A DNA stretch of 64,000 nucleotides from an uncultured Oscillospiraceae bacterium (GCA_910588495.1 CAJUPU010000003.1:62001-126000), one strand, 5' to 3'. Shown: positions 41,859-51,339, numbered from the stretch's first letter. The notes: a model not told the origin generated them from the letters alone. Program-made: numbers and translations.

Positions 41859-43604
41859 ATGGCTTCCAACCGTTTTCAGCGGGGCTACGTCCCCATCTTC
41901 CTGTCCTATTATAGGCCCCACCTGAAGCTCTTTATTCTGGATATGGTGTGCGCCCTGGGCATCGCCCTGGTGGACCTGGCTTTCCCCGCCGTCTCCCGGG
42001 AGGCGCTGAACACCCTCCTGCCCCAGAGCCTGTACGCCGCCTTCTTCACCGTCATGGCCGTCCTGCTGGGGGCCTATGTGCTGCGGGCGGCCATGCAGTT
42101 CATCGTGTCCTACTGGGGCCACATGATGGGGGTGCGCATCGAGGCGGACATCCGCCGTGACCTGTTCGGCCACATGCAGGACCTGTCCTTCTCCTTCTAC
42201 GACAAGAACCGCACCGGCCAGCTGATGAGCCGGGCCACCAGCGACCTGTTCGAGATCACCGAGCTGGCCCACCACGGCCCGGAGGACCTGTTCATCTCCG
42301 CCGTCACCCTGATCGGGGCCTTCTGCCTGATGGTCCGCATCCAGTGGAAGCTGGCCCTCATCGTGTTCGCCGTGGTGCCCATCTTCATCGTGTTCACCAT
42401 CGTCCAGCGCCGCCGGATGATGAAGGCGTCGGTGGAGGTGAAGCAGACCATGGCGGGCATCAACGGCCAGCTGGAGTCGTCCATCTCCGGTATGCGCACC
42501 GCCAAGGCCTTTGCCAGCGAGGACCAGGAGGACGAGAAGTTCCGGGCCTCCAACGAGCAGTTCAAGGGGGCCAAGCGGGGCTATTACCAGGCCATGGCCA
42601 CCTACCACGCCGGGCTGGAGTTCGTGCTGCCCGTGATGAACGTGCTCACCGTGGCGGCGGGAGGCTTCTTCATCATGAGGGGGGAGCTGGACTTTGTGGA
42701 CCTGGTCACCTTCACCCTGTATATCTCCACCTTCCTCACCCCCGTGCGCAAGCTGGCCGCCTTCGTGGAGCAGTTCCTCAACGGCATGGCGGGGTTCAAG
42801 CGCTTCGTGGAGCTGATGCGGGTGGAGCCCGCCGTGAAGGACGCCCCGGACGCCCGGGAGATGGAGGCAGCCCGAGGCGACATCCTGGTGGAAGACGTGT
42901 CCTTCCACTATGAGGACGGCCCGGCGGTGCTGGACCATGTGTCCATCCACATCCCCCAGGGGGAGACGGTGGCGGTGGTGGGCCCCTCCGGCGGCGGCAA
43001 ATCCACCCTGTGCCAGCTCATCCCCCGGTTCTACGACGTGACGGGGGGCCGCATCCTGGTGGACGGCCAGGACGTGCGGGAGGTGACCCAGCGCTCCCTG
43101 CGCCGGAGCATCGGCATCGTCCAGCAGGACGTGTTCCTCTTCGCCGGCACCATTTTGGAGAACATCCGCTACGGGCGGCCCGACGCCACCGAGGCGGAGG
43201 TGGTGGACGCCGCCCGGCGGGCGGAGATCTATGACGATATCATGGCCATGCCGGGCGGCTTCCAGACCTATGTGGGGGAGCGGGGGGTCATGCTGTCCGG
43301 CGGGCAGAAGCAGCGGGTGTCCATCGCCCGGATCTTCCTGAAGGACCCCCCCATCCTGATCCTGGACGAGGCCACCTCCGCCCTGGATTCCGTCACCGAG
43401 GCCCGCATCCAGTCCGCTTTCGACGAGCTGGCCAGGGGCCGCACCACATTGATCATCGCCCACCGGCTGTCCACCATCCGCAGCGCCAACCGCATCATCG
43501 TGGTGGACGAGAATCACATTTTGGAGGAGGGCACCCATCAGGAGCTGCTGGAAAAGGGTGGGGAGTACGCCCAGCTCTACAACGCCCAGAAGCGGGTGGT
43601 GTAG
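41859..43604 (+). CDS. ABC exporter, fused membrane and ATPase domains
   Basis: A 581-residue half-transporter. A six-helix exporter domain (about residues 20-310) is followed by the ATPase domain (about 340-575) with Walker A GPSGGGKST, the signature LSGGQKQR, Walker B ILILDEATSALD and the switch His in IIAHRLST. Such proteins work as dimers and export drugs, lipids or peptides; the substrate is not evident. AAAGGAG precedes the ATG. It may be co-transcribed with the small genes that follow; a GC-rich hairpin lies at 43606-43634. Confidence 0.94.
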   Translation: MASNRFQRGYVPIFLSYYRPHLKLFILDMVCALGIALVDLAFPAVSREALNTLLPQSLYAAFFTVMAVLLGAYVLRAAMQFIVSYWGHMMGVRIEADIRRDLFGHMQDLSFSFYDKNRTGQLMSRATSDLFEITELAHHGPEDLFISAVTLIGAFCLMVRIQWKLALIVFAVVPIFIVFTIVQRRRMMKASVEVKQTMAGINGQLESSISGMRTAKAFASEDQEDEKFRASNEQFKGAKRGYYQAMATYHAGLEFVLPVMNVLTVAAGGFFIMRGELDFVDLVTFTLYISTFLTPVRKLAAFVEQFLNGMAGFKRFVELMRVEPAVKDAPDAREMEAARGDILVEDVSFHYEDGPAVLDHVSIHIPQGETVAVVGPSGGGKSTLCQLIPRFYDVTGGRILVDGQDVREVTQRSLRRSIGIVQQDVFLFAGTILENIRYGRPDATEAEVVDAARRAEIYDDIMAMPGGFQTYVGERGVMLSGGQKQRVSIARIFLKDPPILILDEATSALDSVTEARIQSAFDELARGRTTLIIAHRLSTIRSANRIIVVDENHILEEGTHQELLEKGGEYAQLYNAQKRVV

Positions 43605-43655
43605 AGCCGCAGGGGAGGGCAGGCCCCTCCTCTGCATAACCATGAAGGAGGATTT

Positions 43656-43808
43656 ATGATGCGGGATTATGTAATCACCTTAACCTGCAGGAACACGGTC
43701 AGCGTGTCTTTCGACGTGGGAGCGGAAAAGCCCTTTGCCCTGGGGGAGCGGCTCAACGCTGTGTGCGATATGGCCTGCATGTTGGCCTTACCTTGGGTGT
43801 CCCGCTGA
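43656..43808 (+). CDS. Small protein of 50 residues, unknown function
   Basis: A 50-residue frame beginning MMRDYVITLTCRNTVSVSFD and ending ALPWVSR, directly behind AGGAGGATTT. It has four cysteines and a beta-strand-like first half; no membrane segment or known domain. It lies 51 bp after the exporter gene. The ribosome binding site is its main support. Confidence 0.6.
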   Translation: MMRDYVITLTCRNTVSVSFDVGAEKPFALGERLNAVCDMACMLALPWVSR

Positions 43809-43842
43809 GGATCGGGGCGTCCGGAAGAAAGGAGTCCTGCGT

Positions 43843-44073
43843 ATGTTTTCATCCCTGGCTGGTATTTTGGTAACGCCTGCGGCCGCAGTCATCGGGCTTG
43901 TATGCTTTTTGGTGAGCGGCGGCCTTTTGGCGTTCCGGCGGAATGCCCTGTCCGGCGGCTGGAAAGCTGTCCTGATCGTTCTGCTTGTCCTGTCTGTTTT
44001 GTATCTGCTGTTCCTGGTGTGGCTGATCATCGGCTTTGGCAGCAATTCCGGCCCCCCGCCCACACCACATTAA
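43843..44073 (+). CDS. Small two-helix membrane protein, unknown function
   Basis: A 76-residue protein with membrane segments at about residues 7-29 and 41-65 and a Pro-rich end (GPPPTPH). GAAAGGAG lies 9 bp before the ATG. It sits 34 bp after the 50-residue frame and 22 bp before ylmH. I recognise no family. Confidence 0.68.
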   Translation: MFSSLAGILVTPAAAVIGLVCFLVSGGLLAFRRNALSGGWKAVLIVLLVLSVLYLLFLVWLIIGFGSNSGPPPTPH

Positions 44074-44095
44074 ACTGCCGGTTTAGAGGGATACT

Positions 44096-44890
44096 ATGAA
44101 CAAGACCGAACTGCTCAACAAATTTTCCAAAGACCCCGAGGAGCGGGTGGTGCTGGCCCGGGCCCTGGACCAGATGGACCGGGCGGCAAACCGCTCCATC
44201 CCCTGCGCCACCCAATTCCTTTCCCCCGCCCAGCGCTCGGCGCTGGAGCCGCTGCTGGCCGCGTCGGGCCATCCCAAGCACTTGTTCCACGGCGGGTTCG
44301 AGGGCGCGGAGCGCACCGTGTGCGTGTTCCTCCCCCACTGGCAGGAGCCCGAGGACTGGGAGCCGTCGGAGGAGCTGGCCGCCGTGGAGGCGGCCTACCC
44401 GCCCACCGGGGCGGAGCTCACCCACCGGGACCTCTTAGGGGGCCTGATGGGCATCGGCCTCACCCGGGAGCGGGTGGGGGATATCCTGGCGGGAGAGAAG
44501 GCGGCCCAGATCGTCTGCCTCAAGGGGACCGCCCCCCTCATCCTGTCCCAGTTCGGCCAGGCGGGGCGGTACAGGCTGAACTTGAAAGAGATCTCCCTGG
44601 CGGACCTGTCCCCCGCCCCCGCCGAGGTGAAGCTCATCCATGACACGGTGTCCACCCTCCGGCTGGACGCGGTGCTCGCCTCCGGTTTCTCCCTGGCCCG
44701 GGGCAAGGCGGCGGACGCCATCGCCGGGGGAAGAGTGTCTCTCAACCACCGGGAGTGCCTCAAGCCCGACCGGGCGGTGGCCCAGGGGGACACCATCACC
44801 TGCCGGGGGCTGGGCAAGTGCGTGCTCAAGCGCGTGGGGGGCCAGTCCCGGAAGGGCCGGATCATCATCGAGATCGAGAGGTATCTGTAA
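44096..44890 (+). CDS. ylmH: YlmH-type S4-domain RNA-binding protein
   Basis: The 264-residue protein has a YlmH-like N-terminal part (FLSPAQRSALEPLL, THRDLLGGLMGIGLTRERVGDI, in parts) and an S4 RNA-binding domain at about 180-245 (LRLDAVLASGFSLARGKAADAIAGGRV, in part). In Firmicutes this family binds ribosomal RNA and helps rescue stalled ribosomes; it is usually found in the division gene region, which is not the case here. Its stop overlaps the next start by 1 bp. Confidence 0.9.
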   Translation: MNKTELLNKFSKDPEERVVLARALDQMDRAANRSIPCATQFLSPAQRSALEPLLAASGHPKHLFHGGFEGAERTVCVFLPHWQEPEDWEPSEELAAVEAAYPPTGAELTHRDLLGGLMGIGLTRERVGDILAGEKAAQIVCLKGTAPLILSQFGQAGRYRLNLKEISLADLSPAPAEVKLIHDTVSTLRLDAVLASGFSLARGKAADAIAGGRVSLNHRECLKPDRAVAQGDTITCRGLGKCVLKRVGGQSRKGRIIIEIERYL

Positions 44891-45096
44891 TGGACCAGAA
44901 AAAGATCGACCGCATCAACGAATTTGCCCGCCGGGTGAAGGCGGGAGAGGTCCTCTCCTCCGCCGAGCTGGCGGAGCGGGACGCCCTGCGAAAGGAGTAT
45001 ATCGCCAGCGTGAAGGCCAGCCTCACCGCCCACCTGGACAACACCTATCTCCTGGAGCCGGACGGCACCAAGCGCAGGCTGCAAAAGAAACCATAA
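44890..45096 (+). CDS. YnzC/DUF896 family protein
   Basis: A 68-residue helical protein with the DUF896 pattern KIDRINEFARRVKAGE, LSSAELAERDALRKEYI and a basic tail. Family members are short helical-hairpin proteins linked to the SOS-induced yneA operon in Bacillus, without a known activity. The start overlaps the ylmH stop (TAATG). Confidence 0.9.
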   Translation: MDQKKIDRINEFARRVKAGEVLSSAELAERDALRKEYIASVKASLTAHLDNTYLLEPDGTKRRLQKKP

Positions 45097-45097
45097 G

Positions 45098-45142
45098 AAC
45101 AGGGCCGTTTTTCAGCACACACTGAAAAACGGCCCTGTTTTC
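45098..45142 (+). terminator. Bidirectional terminator after the YnzC gene
   Basis: A perfect 18-bp stem (AACAGGGCCGTTTTTCAG and its complement) with a CACACA loop and T run. It also closes the 12-gene minus-strand operon, whose last stop is at 45159. Confidence 0.92.
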
Positions 45143-45158
45143 TGCGTTTTACCGGCTC

Positions 45159-46277
45159 TTACAGGATGGAGCGCAGCAGCGCGGTCACCGTCCCCTGGTC
45201 CATCACGGCGGGGGTCAGCTGGATGATCGCCGCGCCGAGGCCCACCTGGGCGATGTGCTCCAGGGCGTCCTCCCGAACGCCCAGCTGGCTGAGCCGGACG
45301 GGCATGTCCATGGACACCATCAGCGACTCCACCCCGGCGGCCAGTTCCTCGATCCCGGCATAGCCCAGAGCGGCGCACAGCCGTTCCATCTTCTCCCGGG
45401 CGCCCTCGCCGCTGATCCGGATGAACGCGGGCAGGGTAACGGAGCAGGCGGTGCCGTGGCTGGCCCCGTATTCTGTGGTGAGGGGGAAGCTGACGGCGTG
45501 TATCCCGGTGGTCCTGGTCTGGCTGAAGGCCATCCCGGCCAGCAGACTGGCCAGCTGCATGTTCCCACGGGCCTCCTGGTCGGCCCCGTCATCATAGGCC
45601 CGTTTGATGTTGGCAAGGATCAGTCCCATGGCCTCCACCGCCAGCGCGTCGCAGATGGGCTGGGACTCCTTGTTCCAATAGGCCTCGATGGCGTGGCAGA
45701 AGGCGTCCATGCCGGTGGAGGCGGTGATGGCGGGAGGCAGGGAATCCGTCAGCTCCGGGTCCAGCAGGGCGGTGTCCGGCCAGAACCGGTCGCTGACAAA
45801 AGGCAGCTTGATCCCCTTCATTTGGTCGGTAAAGACGCCTACGTTGGTCACCTCGCTCCCCGTCCCGGCGGTGGTGGGGATGCAGATGAGGTCCACTGTG
45901 CGGGGCTCCAGGGTCCGGGCGCCGCCGCTGTAGTAGTCGTAGATGCTCCCCTGGCTCCCCGCCAGGCAGGCTACGATCTTGCTCACATCCATAGAGCTCC
46001 CGCCGCCCAGTCCCACCACGGTCTGGGCTCCCAGGGCCCGGGCGGCGGCCGCCGCCGCGTCCACGCTCTGACAGGAGGGATTGGGTTCGATCTCGTGGAA
46101 ATACTCCACCACGCGGCCCTCCAGCCCGGCCCCCAACTTCTGGGCCGCGCCGCTCTGGTAGAGGAAGGGGTCGCAGACGATCAGCACCCGCTCCCCTTGG
46201 ATATACTGCCCCAGCTTGGCGGCGCTGCCCTTCCCCAGCACCACCCGGGTGGGCATATGGTAAGAAAATGCCTTCAT
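45159..46277 (-). CDS. Iron-containing alcohol dehydrogenase family protein
   Basis: A 372-residue group III dehydrogenase with the nucleotide-binding GGGSSMD (91-97) and metal ligands Asp191, His195 (GMDAFCHAIEAY), His260 and His274 (SHGTACSVTLP). These enzymes interconvert alcohols and aldehydes or ketones with NAD(P)H. It is the last gene of the catabolic operon, so it may reduce an aldehyde released by the aldolase; the substrate is unknown. AAAGGA lies 11 bp before the ATG. Confidence 0.92.
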   Translation of the reverse strand: MKAFSYHMPTRVVLGKGSAAKLGQYIQGERVLIVCDPFLYQSGAAQKLGAGLEGRVVEYFHEIEPNPSCQSVDAAAAAARALGAQTVVGLGGGSSMDVSKIVACLAGSQGSIYDYYSGGARTLEPRTVDLICIPTTAGTGSEVTNVGVFTDQMKGIKLPFVSDRFWPDTALLDPELTDSLPPAITASTGMDAFCHAIEAYWNKESQPICDALAVEAMGLILANIKRAYDDGADQEARGNMQLASLLAGMAFSQTRTTGIHAVSFPLTTEYGASHGTACSVTLPAFIRISGEGAREKMERLCAALGYAGIEELAAGVESLMVSMDMPVRLSQLGVREDALEHIAQVGLGAAIIQLTPAVMDQGTVTALLRSIL

Positions 46278-46299
46278 ATCCCGATACGTCCTTTCATTA

Positions 46300-47211
46300 T
46301 CAGCGTTTGGACGGCTGAGCCTGCCGCCTGCTGTGGGTCAGCAGGATGAACAGCGCCCCCGTCAGCACGATCGCGAAGCCCGCCATCTGGACGGCGGACA
46401 TGCCGTCCCCGAACAGCAGCAGGCCCAGCACCGCCGCCACCAGCGGCATGAGCAGCAGGATGACCTTCACCAGCCAGACAGGCTCGTGCCGCAGATCGTA
46501 GTAGTAGACGATATAGATCAGCGTCTGCCCCACGCCGGACAGCAGCAGGGCCAGGGCCAGCCCACCGTTCCCGGCGATGCGGCCCAGCTCTCCCACCTGG
46601 CGGGTGACCAGCGCCGCCAGGGAGAAGAGGACCAGCGTGATCAGGTTGTTGTAATAGGCGATCGTACCGTCTCCGGCCGGGTGGGTGGGATGGTGCTGGA
46701 CCTCTTTGATGAGGAACGCGTTGATGGACACGAACAGGGCGCTGAGGATGAAGAACACATTGCCCACGTTGAACAGGTCCAGGTGGGAAAAGTCGATCTC
46801 CAGCACCAAAAACACCCCCAGCAGCATCACCAGGCTCAGGCCCCAGTCCAGGGCGGTGAAGCGCTCTTTATAGACCAGCACCGAGATCAGGTTGACGAAC
46901 AGGACATCGCATTTCAGCAGCGCCGTGCCGATCCCCGCGGGGGAGAGCTGCAGGCCGATGAACGCGGTGGTATCCAGCAAAAAGCCCATCAGCCCGATCA
47001 TGACCAGCCATTTCCAGACGTACCGCGCCTGGAGCAGGCTCTTCAGCTCCCCCCGCGCCGCCATCAGCGCCGTAAGCAGCACCAACGTCAGCGCCCGTAT
47101 CACGATCCCCACAGAAAAAACGGACATCACCGCCAGCGCCTCGTGGGACGCCACATAGTAGCCCCCCCAGATCGCCGGCAGGGCCAGCAATGGAACGAGC
47201 CTCGCTCTCAT
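46300..47211 (-). CDS. EamA/DMT-superfamily permease
   Basis: The 303-residue protein has ten membrane helices in two five-helix repeats and typical EamA ends (ALPAIWGGYYVASHEA; FGDGMSAVQMAGFAIVLTGALFI, in part). DMT permeases move metabolites such as amino acids or sugars. In this operon it may export an end product, given that TctABC provides uptake. The ATG has no strong ribosome binding site, and the gene lies 46 bp after the zinc dehydrogenase gene. Confidence 0.88.
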   Translation of the reverse strand: MRARLVPLLALPAIWGGYYVASHEALAVMSVFSVGIVIRALTLVLLTALMAARGELKSLLQARYVWKWLVMIGLMGFLLDTTAFIGLQLSPAGIGTALLKCDVLFVNLISVLVYKERFTALDWGLSLVMLLGVFLVLEIDFSHLDLFNVGNVFFILSALFVSINAFLIKEVQHHPTHPAGDGTIAYYNNLITLVLFSLAALVTRQVGELGRIAGNGGLALALLLSGVGQTLIYIVYYYDLRHEPVWLVKVILLLMPLVAAVLGLLLFGDGMSAVQMAGFAIVLTGALFILLTHSRRQAQPSKR

Positions 47212-47257
47212 GACGCGCCGGACCCAGTCCGCCCGTTCCCGTTCCTATCCCGTCCGA

Positions 47258-48397
47258 TCATCTCTTTACCCGCCCGGACTGCCGGTACTCCTCGGGGATC
47301 TCGTTGGGGAAGAACACCACCTTGACGCAGCCCTCCCGGCGGTTGACGAAGGTGTCGATGCCGGTGGCGAACTCGGCCAGGGGATAGGTGTGGGTGATCA
47401 TCTCCTTCACCCGCAGCTGGCCGGTAGCCATCAGGTTGACCACCGCCGTGGTGGCGTTGGGATTGCCCCGGCTGCCGCACAAGGTCAGCTCCTTGAAGGT
47501 GACTTTCTTGATGGGGATGGGCTCCATGGTGCCCTCCGGCGGCGTGCCCAGCATGGCGATGCTGCCCCCCTTTCGGACCATCTCGATGGCCTGGGTCATG
47601 GAATCATGGGCACCGGAGGCCTCGCACACGTTGTCCGCCCCCACGCCGTGGGTCAGCCGCAGCACCTCCTCCACCGGGTCTTGCTTCTCGAAATCGATCG
47701 CCATGTCCCTGTCGCAGGCGCCCAGGTCCACCGCGGCCTGGAGCCGCGCCCCCCTGCCCACACAGATCACATGAGCGGCGCCCATGGCCCGGGCCAGCTT
47801 CATGGCCATGAACCCGATGGGACCCGGGCCGATGACGCAGTAGGTGCCGCCGGGCTTGACCCCCGCCCGCTCCAGGCCGTGGAACGCCACCCCGGCGGTG
47901 TCGCACATGGCGGCCTCGGCGAAGGAGACATTATCGGGCAGCTTGGTCAGGCTGGCACAGCTGTAGCGGACATACTGCTGGTATGCGCCGGTGGTGGTGA
48001 AGCCGTAGTGCCGGTGGCCTGTCTCGTCCCTGCCGTAGTTCAGGCACAGGGAATAGCGCCCCGCCTTGCAGTTCTCGCACACGCCGCAGCCCCGGTGGGC
48101 CTCTCCGGCCACCCGGTCCCCCACCTGGAGGTCGAACACGCCGCTGCCCACCTTGACCACCTCGCCCGCCCACTCGTGACCGATGATGAAGGGGTACTCC
48201 TCCGGGCAGTAGTGATAGGGCTTGCCCTTGAGCAGCTTGGGGTCTGTGCCGCAGATGGCGATGGCCATCACCTTGACGACGACCTCCTGGAAGCCGGGGT
48301 CGGTGGGCACGGGCACATCGTGCCGGATCTCATAGCGGTCGTTGGTGCCCGTCAGCACCACCGCGGTCTGATATTCAGGTAAAGTATAGCGTTCCAT
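47258..48397 (-). CDS. Zinc-dependent medium-chain dehydrogenase
   Basis: A 379-residue MDR-type sugar/polyol dehydrogenase. Catalytic zinc ligands are Cys49 (CGTD) and His74/Glu75 (GHE); structural zinc ligands are Cys104, 107, 110 and 118. The Rossmann motif is VIGPGPIGFMAM. The family oxidises sugar alcohols, sugar acids or threonine-like alcohols with NAD. GAGGAGG precedes the ATG. It lies 14 bp after the first propeller gene in the catabolic operon, so it may oxidise the imported substrate. Confidence 0.93.
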   Translation of the reverse strand: MERYTLPEYQTAVVLTGTNDRYEIRHDVPVPTDPGFQEVVVKVMAIAICGTDPKLLKGKPYHYCPEEYPFIIGHEWAGEVVKVGSGVFDLQVGDRVAGEAHRGCGVCENCKAGRYSLCLNYGRDETGHRHYGFTTTGAYQQYVRYSCASLTKLPDNVSFAEAAMCDTAGVAFHGLERAGVKPGGTYCVIGPGPIGFMAMKLARAMGAAHVICVGRGARLQAAVDLGACDRDMAIDFEKQDPVEEVLRLTHGVGADNVCEASGAHDSMTQAIEMVRKGGSIAMLGTPPEGTMEPIPIKKVTFKELTLCGSRGNPNATTAVVNLMATGQLRVKEMITHTYPLAEFATGIDTFVNRREGCVKVVFFPNEIPEEYRQSGRVKR

Positions 48398-48411
48398 TTT
48401 GTCCTCCTCGT

Positions 48412-49458
48412 TCAAATGTGTTGGGTATCCCCTTCCCGCCCCTCCAGGTACATGGCGCACTGGCCCCGGCCATGGTTGGCCGACAGCAGGCAGTCCCTGC
48501 CCTGGAACCGGGCGGCGGCGACATTGGCTGACGAGGCCCCCGCCTCGATCGTCTGTGTGTGATAGCGCCCATCCTCGCAGAAGAAGCGCAGCAGGGGAGC
48601 GCTCCCTCTCCGGCTCCCGCACACGCCGCAGGGCCTGCCCCACAGCGTGCCGCACCACAGCGCGTGGGCGAACTCCAGCCGCTCCGGAAGCTCCCAGACG
48701 GGCGCGAAGCTCCCCTCCGGCTCCCGGTGATAGACCACCAGCCGGCTCCCGTGGAAGGGCTCGATGGCGATCAGCTCCTCCTGGCCGTCCCCATCCAGGT
48801 CGGCCAGCCACACCTCACCGGCGGGGCCGTCGGTGAGGCGGCTCACCTCCCACGCCTCTCCCGGGCGCAGTGGGGGCAGGAGCAGGTGGATCCCCTGGTC
48901 GCTGGCCGCCGCAGCGGCGGGACGGCCCTGATAGGTCCCGGTGAAAAAGCCATGGTTGCGGAACTGGCCCTCCAGCAGAGGAACCAGACGCAGGGGGCCG
49001 CCCGGCCTCAGGTCCAGCGGCGCCGCATAGACGCAACCGGGGCTGGACCAGTCATCCTTATGAGCCTTGCGCCCACACAGGGTGGACAGCACCAGGGCGC
49101 GGCCGCCGGGGACCGGAACGGTCCCGAACCGGTGGAGGTAGGGCAGCGCCAGCACCTCCCGCGACCGCCAGCCCTCCGCCCCTCTTTCCACCAGTACCAG
49201 CCTGCTCCCGGCGGCGTCAAAGGGTGGATAAAAGCCCTCGACGGCCAGAAATCCCTCCCCGTCCGGCAGGGGGACCATGGACATGGTCCCGCCCTTCATC
49301 ACCGGAATCTCCTCCGCCGCCAGTGTCCGCCCGTCAAAGGCCAGGGCGGGCCGCCCGGCCTCCGACGCGAAGAGGAACCGGTCCTCCCCGCCCACGGGAA
49401 AGGCGCTCACCGCGTAGCACTTCTCCGCCTCCGCCAGCACCCGCTTCTGGAACGTCAT
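48412..49458 (-). CDS. Cytosolic beta-propeller (VCBS/FG-GAP-like) protein, paralogue 1
   Basis: The 348-residue protein has no signal peptide and is all beta-strand, with a calcium-loop motif LADLDGDGQEELIAIE near residue 220, as in FG-GAP/VCBS propeller blades. It shares an ordered set of motifs with the product at 56398-57417: ALPYLHR, LSTLCG.K, DWS.PG, NHGF..G...G.P, DLDGDG..EL, FAHALW.G and SNV. It overlaps the transaldolase gene by 4 bp (ATGA). I do not recognise its function; it could be a lactonase- or epimerase-like propeller enzyme or a binding protein. Confidence 0.82.
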   Translation of the reverse strand: MTFQKRVLAEAEKCYAVSAFPVGGEDRFLFASEAGRPALAFDGRTLAAEEIPVMKGGTMSMVPLPDGEGFLAVEGFYPPFDAAGSRLVLVERGAEGWRSREVLALPYLHRFGTVPVPGGRALVLSTLCGRKAHKDDWSSPGCVYAAPLDLRPGGPLRLVPLLEGQFRNHGFFTGTYQGRPAAAAASDQGIHLLLPPLRPGEAWEVSRLTDGPAGEVWLADLDGDGQEELIAIEPFHGSRLVVYHREPEGSFAPVWELPERLEFAHALWCGTLWGRPCGVCGSRRGSAPLLRFFCEDGRYHTQTIEAGASSANVAAARFQGRDCLLSANHGRGQCAMYLEGREGDTQHI

Positions 49459-50525
49459 CTGTCCAGCGGCCTGCCAAACTGATAGGGCCGCATCAGCTGC
49501 AGCAGCGTTTCATAGCCTTTGAAAAAGCCCTCCAGGCAGGTGATGAACGCCCCGTAGTACTCAAACTCTTCCGGGGTCATCCCGTCCTCCTCATAGGCCC
49601 GGCGGAACTCCTTCAGCCCCATCAGCTCGTCCAGCCAGCGCTGGGGAACGGGCTGGTCCATATTGTTTTTCAGCTCCCAGCCGCAGCTGTCGAATATACG
49701 CAGGTAGTTGGCGGTGAGGGTCATGGAAACGTCCCCGCCCACCAGCTGATACCAGTGGTTGGCGTTGCGGTAGGCGGCGGTGAGCAGCCGGGTACGGTAG
49801 CCCCGCCGGCGGAAGATCTCATAGGCCCGCTTGAACACCGCGATTCCGGCCCACTCCAGCGCCTCGGGCATGACCGTCAGCCGATCCTGAGCCACCACCT
49901 TTTTCAGCCAGTCGTCGATCCGGCCCAGCATGATGGTGCACACCGGGGTGATCCCCGTATCGTCCAAGCCCTCGTCCCGCCGGCGCTCCAGCCCGCGCTC
50001 CACCGCCTCGGCCAGCGCCACCGCCTGGGCCACGCTGAAGGACACGGTGGCGTTGACGCTGACTCCCCGGTATGTAGCCTCCTCGAACGCTTTCAGCCCG
50101 GCGGCGGAGATGGGCATCTTCACCTGGATGTTGGGGGCCAGGGAGTGGAAATAGGCCGCCTGATCCGCCATCTTCTCCCAGTCGTGGTAGTATTTGATGT
50201 TGGTCTGCATGGACAGCTTGCCGCACGTCCCGCCGGACCGCTCGTAGACGGGGAGCAGCGCCCGGCTGCCCCGCACGCCCATCTGCTCGATCAGCTTCCA
50301 GGCGGCCTCGTCCTCGGCCAGGGCGCGGGACGGATCGAAGAGCGTCCGCATGGCCGGCTCCCACTCCGTCAGCTCCTTCTGGAGCACCTGGGACACGATG
50401 ACGGGATTGGTGGTGGCGCCCACGGCGCCCAGGCTGAGGCCGTATTCCAGATCGGCCTGGGCGCAGGAGTCCACCCAGATCTGGGTCTGCGGGAATCTCT
50501 CCCGCATTTCCAGCAGTTTGCTCAT
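49455..50525 (-). CDS. Transaldolase-family aldolase
   Basis: A 356-residue TIM-barrel protein with transaldolase hallmarks: WVDSCAQADLEYGLSLGAVGATTNPVIVSQ (in part) and the Schiff-base Lys136 in NIQVKMPISAAGLKAFEEA, then SVNATVSFSVAQAVALAEA. It is longer than the fructose-6-phosphate aldolase type (about 220) and near classical transaldolase length, but diverged. It should cleave or transfer a dihydroxyacetone unit of a keto sugar. GGAGGGG precedes the ATG, 4 bp after the AraC gene. Confidence 0.85.
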   Translation of the reverse strand: MSKLLEMRERFPQTQIWVDSCAQADLEYGLSLGAVGATTNPVIVSQVLQKELTEWEPAMRTLFDPSRALAEDEAAWKLIEQMGVRGSRALLPVYERSGGTCGKLSMQTNIKYYHDWEKMADQAAYFHSLAPNIQVKMPISAAGLKAFEEATYRGVSVNATVSFSVAQAVALAEAVERGLERRRDEGLDDTGITPVCTIMLGRIDDWLKKVVAQDRLTVMPEALEWAGIAVFKRAYEIFRRRGYRTRLLTAAYRNANHWYQLVGGDVSMTLTANYLRIFDSCGWELKNNMDQPVPQRWLDELMGLKEFRRAYEEDGMTPEEFEYYGAFITCLEGFFKGYETLLQLMRPYQFGRPLDR

Positions 50526-50529
50526 AACA

Positions 50530-51339
50530 TTATCTCCCCTCCATAAGTTTTCGGTATTCGCTGGGCGTGTTCCCGGTCTCGCGTTTGAAATACCGGGTAA
50601 AATTGCTCTCATCCATGAACCCGGACCGGCGGGAGATCTCGCTGATGCGCAGATCGCTGTGCACCAGCAGCTCCTTGGCGTGAGCGACGCGGTTGAGCAT
50701 CAAATACTGCTTGGGCGTGTATCCGGTGGCGCGCTTGAAGGTCCGGCAGAAATGGGAAGAGCTGATGAAAAAATTCTCCGTGATGTCTTTGATCTGAACG
50801 TTCTCCGTGAAATGGGTCTCGATCCAGTGCTGCATCTGGGCGCAGCTGCGCTGCTCCTCTTGGTCGCACAGCGCAAAACGGCTGGGCTCGCAGCGGTAGG
50901 TCAGGATCAGGATCTGGCGCACGACGGACAGCACCAGCTCGTCGGAGTACTCGCCCCCCTGCCGGCTCTCTCGGAGCAGCAGGCGGAACAGGCCGTCGAT
51001 CTCCTGCGCGTACTCCCCCACGTTCACATAGGGGATGAAGCCCTGGGGGCGGTTTTTGAAGATGGACAGCTGCCACGGGGTGGACAGCCCCCGGTTGAGC
51101 CGGTCTGGGTCCAGCTTGACGAAATAGCGGTGGAAGGGCCGGGTCTGGATCCGGGTCACATGCTCCTCCAGGTTGCTGAAGAACATCAAGGTGTCGGCCC
51201 CCACATGGTGCTCCTGCCCGCCCACCTCGATGACACCGCTCCCCCGGCGGATGAAGAGCATCTCATAGGCGTTATGAAAGTGAGAGCTCCTGCTCTCTAC
51301 CTCGGAATAGTGGCATTCTGTCATGATCTTTTCCGACAT
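50530..51339 (-). CDS. AraC-family transcriptional regulator
   Basis: The 269-residue protein has an N-terminal cupin sensor (about 15-90, with HFHNAYEMLFIRRGSG) and a C-terminal pair of helix-turn-helix motifs (about 170-265, IKDITENFFISSSHFCRTFK and ISEISRRSGFMDESNFTRYFK, in parts). AraC proteins with cupins usually sense sugars and activate their catabolic operon. The gene lies inside that operon, 71 bp after the epimerase gene. The ATG at 51339 is 5 bp from GGAGG. Confidence 0.92.
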   Translation of the reverse strand: MSEKIMTECHYSEVESRSSHFHNAYEMLFIRRGSGVIEVGGQEHHVGADTLMFFSNLEEHVTRIQTRPFHRYFVKLDPDRLNRGLSTPWQLSIFKNRPQGFIPYVNVGEYAQEIDGLFRLLLRESRQGGEYSDELVLSVVRQILILTYRCEPSRFALCDQEEQRSCAQMQHWIETHFTENVQIKDITENFFISSSHFCRTFKRATGYTPKQYLMLNRVAHAKELLVHSDLRISEISRRSGFMDESNFTRYFKRETGNTPSEYRKLMEGR

